Below are positions 43,827 through 54,786 of a stretch of 64,000 nt of DNA, piece after piece. The notes beneath the pieces are model-generated. The model was given only the letters and a program-made list of their open reading frames with translations. It was not told where the DNA came from and did no database searches. The DNA lies in contig FYEU01000256.1 of NCBI GenBank assembly GCA_900188575.1, positions 124,001-188,000 of the forward strand. The letters are read 5' to 3'. Position 1 is the stretch's first letter. Every line of letters starts with the position of its first letter. A program made the translations under genes and the position numbers. This stretch comes from Geosmithia putterillii. Lineage: Eukaryota > Ascomycota > Sordariomycetes > Hypocreales > Bionectriaceae.

Positions 43827-46456
43827 TCGCGATGAGGTGACTCGCAGACGTGGAAGGCTTGAATCCTGTAGAGGTAGTGATGCCTTCGAGAGATCTAAAG
43901 TGTTATGAATACAGTCGTATGACCTAGGATTCTCGTTCGTAAGACTCGCATGACGACAAACAGGCAGAATCGAAGGCTTCTTGGGGCCGCCGAGACGCAG
44001 GATAGCGAGGCTAACTCATTCGCCGTTGTTCTAGCAGGTCTTGTCCCAGTACTCGAGGAGTACACTTCGCGCACAGCCGAGGTCTCGCAGATAAAAGTAC
44101 CGGGAGTTCAAAGGAACTCAGGCTCATTGTGGTGGGAGACTGTCCGTCCTTCTGGGAGAACAGTCCCGCTTCCCATGGAAACAGACGTCGAGTCGCGTCG
44201 CTCAACCACCGGTAGGGCTTCAAGACGGCGATGCGTCCAAACGGGAAGAGGAATACACCTGTGGTTTTCCGGGGGGGTTCAGAGGAAGCAGAAGAAGGCT
44301 CTGCACTCGCAGGGACTTCATGAGTCTGAGTCGGCGATGTCGGTCCCCTGACGATATATCATACAGATCATGGACCTTGCCACGACAAGGGTACTCGAGA
44401 GTAGTCCGGAGGTCTGCAATATGGCGAAGAGCAGTGTTCTCACGTAGCGCCAGTTGCCCGGCATACTGTCGAGTTCAATGTCAGTCGTTCAAACTTGCAG
44501 GACAATGGACCCATCGCCGTAGAGATGATGAGCCATGTGATGAACAACAGAGATGGAATGAAGATGAGATGTATCCGGCCTCGGCAATTGTCATCCTGGG
44601 CGAACAAACCAATGGCTTCTCTGGAAGCATTCCCCATGATGCATTGTTGACAGTCACAATGACTAGAGTCAAGCGTCCATATGGGATGAAAACGGATGAA
44701 GAGAAGTCAGCTGCAGGGACTCGGCCTAGTCTTCACTGTCATTGGGCCTCTGCTGTCGACTTGCAGCTTGCCAGTAGCGTATGTAGATCGTGGTATGCAT
44801 GCCTCTTGTTCGTACGATATGGCTCTAGCTGCCTAGTAAGCGTCCCAGGCCAGCACGACTCGGAATAGAATAGGTCGTCGCATTGATCCATAGATCATCA
44901 CCACCATGTCCCTGGGAGGAACGGAGGACGCCCATTCGGGGAAAGGTGGACTTTATTTAGTAGCTGTGGTACCTAGACGGACTGTTCTTCTGTACTCCAC
45001 ACTCTCTTGGGTTGTCTGTGGCTTTGGCTATCCCTCTGTGTTTCCAACAGTATATCAGAGGCATTTCTACTGCCATACAGACCTGCCGGATCAATTCCGA
45101 GTTCCGCGACTGTGTGCTGGTTCAACATACATGCATCCTTTACCTCTCCAGACTGCACAGAAACCCGATGTAGACTCATGAGACTAGATTAAGTCATAAG
45201 GCCTGTTCTAACGGATCAGGGAAGACGACCAGCGAAACTGACCTTTGGTTCAGGGCAAGAGCAGCAAGGTTCAGCCTGGCTGCATGGGGAGGACTGTTCA
45301 TCCGGAAAGAGACATCTACACGCAACATCAGCCAATGTAACGTGCGATCAATAACAACAGCCTAGTTGGTAATACCTAACAAGTATAAACGTGAGCTTAT
45401 CAGCCCTCACCGGCATTTTGTTGGCCGCGGGCAAGTAAGCCACATGCAACCACAGCTTCCATGCACTAGAGCACTAGAGAAGACGATTTTTTTTTCTTTT
45501 CTTTTCTTTTTGCCAAACTGCAAGCGCATGCAGGTCCCATGAGGGGAAGCAGAGAAACTCTGTGTGTTAGCTTATACCCAAACACTTGATACCTTCGAAT
45601 GGAAAATCTCAAAACGCCACTGGTTATGTGTGTACCTTGGTACATGTAGAAGTTTAGTAGTGAGTGTTCTGTACATTCCCGCGGCGCGATACCCGTTGTC
45701 ATGGCACTTCGGCAATATGTAAGCTCGCTGGGGCGATTGTAGTAATATCGGAGGATATATGCTGCCCTTGCCGTGTATTTCCGCCAGCTTCTGAGGGTCG
45801 ATTCCCGAGAGCAAGGCAGACGGGCCATGAATCGATCTCGGGGTGCTCCACTGACCGAGCGACCGAGCGAGTCATTGCGACGGCAATTGGGCAAGCCAGG
45901 GTGGTACCATGTAGCGGGGGATTTGAGTTTGCTAGGGCAGTCGTTCTAATATATTGGTCATTGGGATACGGGGCGCTAGCTTGGGAAACGGTGTCTTGCC
46001 TGTTCCAGCTGCGACGAGGGGAGGAAGTCAACGGCAGTGGCGGCTCGTATTCACAATCTATCGCCCAGATCTTGGGATACTGGGAGTTCCCAATGCATAA
46101 CAAGAGTTTTCTTTCTTTTTGAATTCCTCGAATGTGCCGTTCTATGTGCTTGTATATCTCCATGTTTATCTCTATGTTTAAGTTGTGCAAGTATATGCAC
46201 TTGTACGCACTGGTGGGTTTAGCTGTAACAGAAGAGAACCGTTTCAATTGAAAAAGTTGTCACAAGAAACATAAGCAGTCTCAGGCACCAAGTTTACATA
46301 CAGATGCTGCTCACAGATACTGTTCTTCTTTCACGTGAGCCTCGGTATGGCCACTTGCCACAGCAGAATACGAAGAACAAAAGCCATCTGCAGCAAGACA
46401 CGAGCTCGGGCCCATGAACCTGCGGGGAGATTCAATAGCGGCCGATCAAACGCTCC

Positions 46457-46474
46457 TTCGGCAGGGCCGCCGAA
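46457..46474. repeat. Short perfect hairpin sharing the element loop
   Basis: TTCGGC-AGGGCC-GCCGAA: six paired bases around the same AGGGCC loop as the 42-bp element. It could be an eroded copy or chance. Confidence 0.4.
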
Positions 46475-47811
46475 TTGGTTACAATGGATCTAGCCAGATA
46501 CCTACCCACGTTTGCCAAGTGCCAAGCAGGAGAGGCAACGCTCCCTTGGTTCCGCGGGCTGCTCCTCAATGGGTACGAAGTACTTCGGCTATTCGTGGAA
46601 GGCAAGAACATAGCGAAGGCCGATGCTGGGTTTCGAGCTCCACAGCTGGTGCGGGGGATCTGGGTTCCCCGGATTGAGCAACGGGGGAGGAGTGGAGACG
46701 ACGGCCGGGGCCAGGGTTGGGGGGGGAGTTCCCCCATCAGACATCCACTAACGTTGCTCGTGTACTTTTCTTTTCACTTGGAGAGGCTTCTCCGGGTGGT
46801 CCGACAGTTGTGGCGGTTTCTACGTAGAACTTTTTCTTCTTCTTTGCTTTGTGCTTGTCAGGGATGCCTGGTTCTGGTTCTGGTTCTGGTTCTGTCGATG
46901 CGCCTGTGAGACATGAAATCGTCATTGTGCGCCTACGTGCCGGTTTCTCTATACTCTATACGAACAGCTCTCGTATGACAGACGAGTTTTGTTGTTGTTT
47001 ACACGTCTTGTTTTTATCAGAGTCGCAATGGTACTCGCAGCTGGGAGATGACATTCGGGGAATATCAACTGGCCACAGGCTTACTCCAAGTCTGTTCAAG
47101 AAAACAAACCTAGCCCACGACGCTTACACTTGGAAGCTACATGTACAACCAACAAGTTGGAGTTGGCCTGAGCTAGTATGGAACTACCTGTTAAGTATTA
47201 GTAGTACATGTAGCCTTGGGAAGCTGTAGCGCAGTTGCGAGGCTTAATCCCGTACTCGTACTCAGGCGTACCCGGCTGGTGTGCCCATACTAACAACATG
47301 AAGCCTAGTGCTACATCTAACTTTTTCCTCGTGGGAAGAGAGGTCGGTAGGGTGGCACAGGCTACCGCCGGTACCTGCTTAGGTGGGTGCCTCACCATCC
47401 GCGGCTTCTTGGAGAACAGGTGCGAAGCATGTGCGCATGTGAATGAGGGCCGTTTGTCTATTCTCTCCAAGAGTACACACACACACGGCCGACCGCACCG
47501 GAAATGGCCAAGTCGACCGGCCTAGCAACGGGCACACCGGCCTGGCTAAACACAAGCTAAAGAACACAGAGAGGGGGGTGGTGGACAATGTAGATACATA
47601 CGGTTCCAAGGTGATATCTTCCCAAGAAGAAGTCATCACCATGTACCCTCCCTGACTGTTTTCGTTCCCCTCGCCGGCACCTCGCCCATTCACTTTCACT
47701 TTTCAGTCTTTTCCCTCCTGGCTATCGGCTCTTACCTTGTCCCCAGATATTGCCCCGTACTTTCCCTTCCCCGTGAAGATACATGTAAGCTCGGAAACCC
47801 CAACCCTCGCG

Positions 47812-47818
47812 TATATAA
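47812..47818 (+). promoter_or_regulatory. TATA box of the CFEM gene
   Basis: TATATAA about 130 bases before the CFEM start codon, followed by a CT-rich leader. Position and sequence fit a fungal TATA promoter. Confidence 0.5.
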
Positions 47819-47948
47819 GAGGTCGCTCCTGCCCTCAACAGTCCTACTATTCCCTTCCTCTCATTCCTCTCTTTCTCTCCATCCACTCGCTTCATTCCCA
47901 CGCAGACCATTCACAAGTCACAAGTCCAATACCCCCCAGTCGCCCAAG

Positions 47949-48682
47949 ATGAAGACCGTCTACGCCCTCCTTGCCCTGACCGCCCTCGTCAGCGCCCAGA
48001 CGCGCGACGACATCCCCAGCTGTGCCCTCCCCTGCATCGACGATGCCATTACCAGCCAGACCAAGTGCAAGACGACAGACTACGCCTGCATCTGCAAGGA
48101 CTTCCAGGCCGTCCAGGGCGCTGCTACCGGCTGTGTCCTGTCCAAGTGTGGAAGCGACGTGGCTCTGAGTACGTACCACGCACCTCTCACTACTAGTACC
48201 ACTTCTATGGCTTGCGTTCATGTACTGACAATCCCACAGACAAGGTCATCCCCGCCGTCGAGGCTCTGTGCAAGAACCAGGGTAAGAGCGGCGGCTCATC
48301 CTCGTCGTCTGAGGCCTCGTCGTCTGAGGCCAGCTCCACCGAGGGAAGCTCGTCGTCGGCTGCCACCCCTGCCTCCACCCCTGCCTCCACTCCCGCCGCC
48401 TCGCCCACCTCGGCTGGCACCGTCGGTGGCGGAAGCGGTGGCTCGGCTACCGTCTCGCCCTCCGGCACCGTCTCGGGTACCGCCGGCTCTGGCGGCTCTG
48501 GAGGCTCTGACGCTTCGTCCACCGCAGACTCCGGCGATGCTACCTCCACCGATAGCTCTGGTGGCAGCGGCTCCGACAGCTCGGCCACCGGCTCGGCTTC
48601 GGTTGTCCCCACCGCCGGCGCTGCTACGGTCGGCTCCCTTAGCGGTCTTGCTATGGCCGGTCTTACCGTCCTTGTCCTGTAA
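47949..48682 (+). CDS. GPI-anchored CFEM-domain cell-surface protein
   Basis: A secreted 220-aa protein with a fungal CFEM domain, a fold known from haem/iron-binding and adhesion proteins and from some effectors. Exons: 47949-48168 and 48240-48682. The signal peptide is residues 1-16. The eight CFEM cysteines are C25, C29, C40, C47, C49, C62, C67 and C84, with D44 in TTDYACIC at the position used for haem-iron contact in some members. From residue about 90 there is a Ser/Gly/Thr/Ala-rich stalk, then a hydrophobic GPI-type tail (VGSLSGLAMAGLTVLVL). The stop is 51 bases from the stop of the convergent FAD monooxygenase. The domain call is firm. Whether it binds haem is open. Confidence 0.95.
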
Positions 48683-48733
48683 ATAGGCAACCCGAAGGCG
48701 AGTTGATTGCATGATATTGGCAGCATGGGAGAT

Positions 48734-50506
48734 TTAAGGTAGCCGTGTGGGATTATTACCCGCCGCATCTACGACTTCATGTCCCGAAAGCATTGAACTC
48801 TTGAAAGCTGAATAATACGCGCCATTCCTGGCAGATAGCTTCTCCTCGATGTCCTTGTAGAGGTCGTATCTGATAGCACGCATGTTAGTATCGCCTTTCG
48901 GATCTGACGGAGCTGATAGATCTGTGTACTCACGCATTCATCTCCTCAATCGTCAGAACCTTTTTCTGGTCCTCGACCTTGTAAGTGGGGATGTTTTTGT
49001 TCTCAGAGAAGCCTGGCAACTACAAGTTAGCCTTCTGCGTTTGGATTGGATTGATATTCGCCTAGCCACTTACCAATACGCTCATTGATATTGTAAGCCG
49101 CCTTGGCAGCCGCAGCCTGCACCCTCGTCACCCTAGGCAGCCGTGTCTGGGTATAAATCTCGAGCGCACCCTCGACATCGCCGTCAAAGTACCCCTCCGA
49201 GAAGATGATGCCCAGCGCCGCAGCATCCTCAATGGCCATGCAAGCCCCCTGACTCTGATGCGGCATCATGGGATGACCAGCGTCACCGAGCAGACACGCA
49301 CCACTCTTGTGCATGTAGGGATACGGGTCGTGCACCCACAGACGCCAAGGCTGGATCTCCTTTCCGATGGCGAGATGGGCAAACACCTGCCTGTCGAGAG
49401 TGGGATACGGACGGAGGAGCTCCTCAAGCGGACGGCCCTCGGCGCCCCACGACTGCGAGGAGTAGTCGCCCTGATCGCGCGGGAAGAAGCAGTAGTATGA
49501 GAGGAGCTTGCCACCGTTGCAAGGGGACAGGACGATCTTGTCCCATTTGCCCTCTTGCCCACCCCAGTACTCGATTGCGTCGTCTGCGGCATAGTCGAGC
49601 AGGCCGAGACGCACGGCGTCCTCGGTCATGACGTTGCAGTGCAGGCAACTTTGGTCGGAGGGACGCTTGGCGGGGTGGATATCTAGGGCGCTGCGGACGA
49701 CGGAGCCGATGCCGTCGGCGCCGATGATTAGGTCGTGGGTGGAGGTTGTGCCGTTGTCGAAGGTTATGGTGTTGGTGTCTAGGTTGATGGAGTTGCACTG
49801 CATGTATACGTAAGTAAATATTTCAAGGGGTATAAGTAGGAGTAACTGCGAGCGAAGCGAGGACAGCCCCCGGCAGGGCCGCCGGAGGCGTATTCATAAG
49901 TGTGTGTGGGCGTGTAAGTGTGTGTAAGGGTGTGTGTGTGCGTGTAAATATGTGTGGTGAGTGTGAGTGTGTGAGTGTGTAAGTGTGTGAGTGTGTAAGT
50001 GTGTGTGTGTGTGTAAGTGAGTGAGTGTGTGAGTGTAAGTGAGTGAGTGTGTAAGTGTACAAGTGTGTGAGTGAGTGTGAGTGTACCTTGTGGTTGACGA
50101 GCAACTTGGCTGGAGTACCCTTCCCCTCCTCACCCAGGGCCGTATCCTTGAGCATGGCATGCATATACTGCCGATGGAACATGTTATACACGAACCCCCA
50201 CCTCTTCTCATAGTCGGACAGATCGTACACGCTGACGGGCTCTCCGGTATTCCAGTCGCGGTTGATGAGCTTGCGGAGCACCACGGGATCGCCCTTGGCG
50301 ACATCGACGTCCCACTCGTGCAGCCAGCGCGTGCCGTTGGCCGCGCACGACACCGAGGCGCCCACCTCGCCGGCGTAGTCGGAGCGCTCGTAGATGGTCA
50401 CCTCGTGGCCGGCGCGGCGCAGGGCAATGGCCACGGACATGCCGCCTATGCCGCCGCCCACGACGCCCACGCTCAACTTGCGCCAGCCTGAGATGGAGGG
50501 GGACAT
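48734..50506 (-). CDS. FAD-dependent monooxygenase (salicylate hydroxylase-like)
   Basis: A 452-aa group A flavoprotein monooxygenase, expected to hydroxylate an aromatic or related compound with NAD(P)H. Exons (minus): 50087-50506, 49074-49797, 48934-49012 and 48734-48869. The FAD motifs are all present: GVVGGGIGGMSVAIAL with E40 of IYERS, the DG motif LIIGADGIGSVVR, and the GD motif CLLGDAGHPMMPHQSQGACM. Exon joins give the usual tail ERIGFSENK..LTIEEMNAYDLYKDIEEK. Intron 1 (49798-50086, 289 bases) is unusually long for this locus; it holds element copy E and a long TG-type microsatellite. A Zn2Cys6 gene lies 0.67 kb upstream on the same strand, a common regulator-enzyme pairing. It could serve aromatic catabolism or secondary metabolism. 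The substrate is unknown. Confidence 0.95.
49848..49889 (+). repeat. 42-bp GC-rich element, copy E (intron 1 of FAD monooxygenase)
   Basis: Same two-part structure, with GACA between the halves, matching copy D at those four bases. It lies about 50 bases from the acceptor side of intron 49798-50086. Orientation relative to transcription is the same as for copies A-C. Confidence 0.95.
49899..50084. repeat. TG/AGTG microsatellite in intron
   Basis: About 185 bases made almost wholly of GTGTGT, GTGAGT and GTAAGTG words, filling the donor side of intron 1 of the FAD monooxygenase. Several internal GTAAGT and GTGAGT words look like splice donors on the plus strand. The host gene is on the minus strand, so they are not used. 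Confidence 0.9.
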
Positions 50507-51178
50507 GGTGATTCCTGTAGGTCCTTTATTCTGAATAAAAAGATTTGTATAATACTGAAGATGTTCAGTCTGTTGGATCTTGTGTCTATTGGACTTGGGC
50601 ATGGGATGTAAGCGCCTATAAGTACATGTACACACCATAATGTTATCGCCCGATCCCGTCGAGACTACTGCAGCGTATTTACCCGGTCCATACATCATAT
50701 GTAGAATGATAAGACATTAGCCCTATTCTGCGATGTGCATCATTCGCTTCGCTTCGCTTCTGCTGATATCTCACCGAGTGTGAGTGATGCTGCGGCAGGT
50801 TGTCGGATATGGGACATAGCCGCTCTGATTGGACGTATCCGCCGGTGCGCTACCCGATATGCACATGCAGAGACTGCGTAGATTTCTTCTAGAAGAGAAA
50901 GTTTTCAACATGTATCTATACGGAGAATCTTTACAGTACTGTTCTGCCGATGATGTGGTCTTGCAGTTGCGTCTTGGTACGAGTTTGCATCGTGGAGATC
51001 TTCATTTTACATGCAATGTGCGTGAAGGTAGTGTTGAAGTCATACAGAACATGATGAAACAGGTTCTTCGCTTCTTGATTAATTGCTATAATCTAAATTC
51101 ATAAGTCATTACAATTAGGTCCCATGTCTCTACATGCTCCGCCATGTTAATACATGTACATATGCCAGCATGCCAGCA
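50507..51178. other. Intergenic region, no gene seen
   Basis: About 0.67 kb between the monooxygenase start and the 3' end of the upstream regulator gene. No coding model. It presumably contains the monooxygenase promoter. Confidence 0.5.
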
Positions 51179-53715
51179 TCAAGCCAGATGAGGAAAGCTA
51201 TCCCACTGGGAAATATCAAGACTGTCCCAATCAAGAAGCACATCATTCGACAACCCCGTCGCATCCTGCCCAAACGACCAAGTAGCCATAATATCATCCA
51301 TAGCAATCCTCTGGCTATCCTCCGTCAAGGGCGTCACCATGGCCGTATCATCCCCACCTGCACCAGAACCTGCGCCTGCACTGTCCGTCCCAACGGTGCT
51401 CGCCCTCCCGCTGTCGCCGCCCGACGACCCCGAGCCCGACTCAAACTGAAAGATCTTGTGCACGTACGAGCTCCGCCCGATATTCGAAATGGCCCGCTGC
51501 CGGTTCTGCGTAATAGCACTGGACAGCGAGGTCAGGATGTCGTGGTACAATGCCGCCTGGGGACTCTTGACGCCCAGAAAGCTCAGCAGGTCCCGCGCGC
51601 CATGGAAGGCCGACTCGATGGTGAAGTCGACGGCGGACTTGGCGAAGACTTCGAAGCCAAGAACGAGACCGGCGAGGAAGATTATGGCCCTGGAATGGTG
51701 TAAGCATGCATACATTCACATGTACTCCCAATGGGTGTTTTCACGAAGGAAAGAAAGGAACGGAGGAAGAGGGGAGATGAGCTCTTACTTGAGAATGCAC
51801 ATGTTGGCCTGTAAAAGATTGACCTCCCTCGCCCCAGCACACGTCTGCACCATAAACATGGCGGCATCGAGACACGCCGACGCGAGCTGGCAGTGGACAG
51901 GACCGCTAGTGGCCTGCTGCGTGAGCGTCGAGACGAGTATAGGTCGTGTGACCAGCGTGACAGCGAAGTAGTAGATGCACGAGACGTGAACGCGTCCGAT
52001 GGCTGCCACACCGGCCGACGGCTCCGTCTGCGAATTTGATTGTGATGGCGAGGGTGCCGTGCGGAGAAAGTCTGGTAGTCGTTCCCGCCACCGACTGAGC
52101 TGCCGTAGGAGCTCTTCTACGGCTCCGAGAGTGACGTCCTTCTTGTCGTAGATCCTGTGCACGATGGTGTTCATGATGGCCACGACGCCGTACGAGGCGC
52201 CCAGGCAGACTAGACCCCTGTCATCCGAGGCGGACAGGACCTCATCGATGAGAGGTTGCAGGTCCGAGTGTAGGCCTGCTGTGGCGATGGGGCGGCCCAG
52301 GATGGAGTTGGCCACAATGTCGAGCACACGGAGGCTCATCCACACGCGTAGTCTAGCACATGTTAGTCTATGACCTGCCATGGCTGTTTTGTTGTATGGG
52401 GAACTGACCTCAGCTGGTGCTTGGGATCACTCATATCGGCATACGTCTCCCTGCTATGCAGACCCAGAGCGACGGCTGCCCTGGCAGCGATGCCGAGGTA
52501 CAGAAACGCCGTGTTGCGCCGACACTCCCCCAGCAGATAGAAGGACATGATGAGGAAGAGGCGCACCATGTCGATGTCCGGGTCCTCGAGCATCCCCGCG
52601 AACGCATGGGCCTGCGACGCGCGAAAGTAGGCCATCTCCCGATCGTGCGTGTCGGTTGAGGGCTCGCACTGAAGGCCTATGGCAACGACGACGTCTACCA
52701 GAGCCCGGGATGAGTCTCCCAGGGTCTCGGGAGAGTCCAGAAGCTTCTTCAGTTCCCCGGGGAGAAACAGATCGATGAGGCCGCCGGTCTGAACACATGT
52801 CAGCAACGTGAGTCCAATGTCAAGAATGAGAGCAATGAGAGAGTTGTACCGCGCCGTGAAAATGATCGGCAGACAGCCATCTTGCCTCGGGACTCATGTC
52901 GCTAATGCTGGGCGCACTTATACGCGACTCGGGCGACTCCTTCTCAAGCATGGTATCGTTCCTTGCGCTTGCCGAGAATTGCGAGGGGCCAATGTGATCC
53001 GACACAATGGTCCGGACCAGTTGAAGGAATGACAGGGAACTTCCTCGACCAATGTAGACTGTCAAGTGTTAGCTTTGCAAGTTCTGGTATCTCGATTGTC
53101 CATGTCCATATACAGATGACCATATATGCATGTCCATACAGACATATGTATCAATGTATGAATGCACCCACCTCGTTCACCACGTAGATTGAGAAGCATC
53201 CTCAACGGCGGCTTCGCCGACGAAATCATCGGCTCCTCAAACGTCTCCTCAGGTGGTCCCGAGTCCGTGGTGGAAGCAGACGCAGACGCCCTGTTATGCG
53301 ACTCAGACGGCGATATAGGCCGAAAGGCAGCTGCCGCGCCGTGGGACTGTGATGCCCACGACACCGACGCGTTTCCCCTCGCGCTCGGGCTGTTGTCCAA
53401 GGCCGAGGACGAGGACTGTGAGCTCTGTCTCATACCAGAACGAGGAGGCACAGCAGAAGGAGGCGCAGAGCCAGAGGCAGAGCCATCTTGGGCTTGATCG
53501 CCTTGGGCAGACCGCCCTTGCGTGGCCAGTGGTGACACGACGGAGCGCCGGTGAGCACGCGGCAGGTGGGATATGAAGCACGAGGACCCGATGCCCCGGT
53601 GTATACAGTAGGTACATGGGGCGCTACCGGAGCAGCGCTTCTTGGCCTCGCGGCAGACGTTGCAGGCCTCCGAGGCGCGCTGCCTCTGGTGGAGAGGCAC
53701 CTTTGGACGAGGCAT
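51179..53715 (-). CDS. Zn2Cys6 transcription factor with fungal-specific domain
   Basis: A nuclear regulator of 735 aa. Exons (minus): 53172-53715, 52850-53058, 52409-52788, 51789-52352 and 51179-51689; all phases agree. The zinc cluster at residues 18-46 has C18, C21, C28, C34, C37 and C46 (ACNVCREAKKRC, APCTYC). It is followed by a Ser/Gln-rich linker, then the conserved segment ERVYIGRGSSLSFLQLVRTIV. Next comes the fungal_trans middle domain (TGGLIDLFLP, DPDIDMVRLFLIMSFYLLGECRR-type helices, ALGLHSRETYADM, RVWMSLRVLDIVANSILGRP). An acidic C-terminus could activate transcription. It sits just upstream of, and on the same strand as, the FAD monooxygenase, so it may control that gene (inference). 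Confidence 0.94.
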
Positions 53716-54786
53716 GGCGGTGTGCAGCAGGACCACACGGGACGGCACCGCACGGGACGGGACAGCCAGGACACGGACACGGGGTTCAGTGCTCGTTGCA
53801 GATGGAGAATGCACGAACCCATTCACCGAAGAAACGTGGTGCTATAGATCACATAGGGCTCGCGTCTAACCGGAGCCGACGAGACGGGACTACCTGCACG
53901 CGAGATAGGTCTTGATTGATTATGTATGTACATTCATGCGATAGCAAACCAGACACGGAGAAGGGGGCTCTCTCCTGGAGCTGCGGCTCCTGCAACGCGC
54001 GTGTTCTGCCTCTTATCGCCTTGATCGGGTCATGGATCCACCCTCGAATGATAACTGACTCCTTATCAAAGGCGTTGGCTTATGGCGGGCGGCGTCCCCG
54101 TCATTTGGATGCAACCATGAGCTGGGGTTGTTCACTGCCGGGTGTTGGTTGATAAGTTCTGGGTTCCAATAGTGCGTATATTTATACGAGTAGGCGGGTG
54201 CCGTTTCAGGTTTGTGAGTTGTGAAGGCTTCATGACGATGATCAGTAATTCAATACGCAAGGTGCTCGTACATATATGCTCAGAGGGAAGACACTTGGCG
54301 TGGGAACAAAGGATAGACCAAGGTATTCCCGTCCAATGATCCCCCGTCCAAAGTAATGAACGGCCAAGACTCGACTCTAGATTTAAATGTGCTTCCAAGG
54401 GAAAAAAGAAGAAAGAAAAAAAAAGACAAGGGACGGGTACGGGTACGGGTAATAGGGGCTCTTCCGTAGTCTGTTTCATCTCCACCGGACCGGGGTGCTC
54501 ACTGATGGCTCAATTGACCTAGGTATTCATACATGTATTAATAGTCATGAACGGACTCTACTAGTAGTAACCAAACCAAATGACATGTCTGTCTGTTGTC
54601 TAAATTCGAGTAATAGTCTATAGATGCATGTAATGACGTCTGAACAGAATCAACGCAGCAAGATACAGTACAGCTCACCGGCAGAGTAGAGATACGAGAC
54701 TCGTGGTGCAATACCCGCCCGACACCGGCGGTGCGTTATCCGCCGGGCAGCACCGCTTCTCACTCTCACTCTCACTCTCATCTCAC
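53716..54786. other. Intergenic region, no gene seen
   Basis: About 1.07 kb. It carries the promoter of the regulator gene and the 3' flank of the hydrolase. A CTCACT microsatellite (54763-54790) reaches the hydrolase stop. No coding model. Confidence 0.5.

Larger units (their letters stand above)
43046..47948. other. Gene-poor region
   Basis: About 4.9 kb in which I find no gene I can support. Frames up to about 180 codons exist (43950-44351, 44320-44868 and 45664-46122 on plus; 45466-45894 and 46432-46737 on minus) but none has a recognisable domain, they overlap in conflicting frames, and splice joins give nothing convincing. It contains element copy F, a hairpin at 46457-46474, a T-rich stretch at 45487-45511 and a GGTTCT microsatellite at about 46865-46893. 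It may hold degraded genes or non-coding transcripts. Confidence 0.5.
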
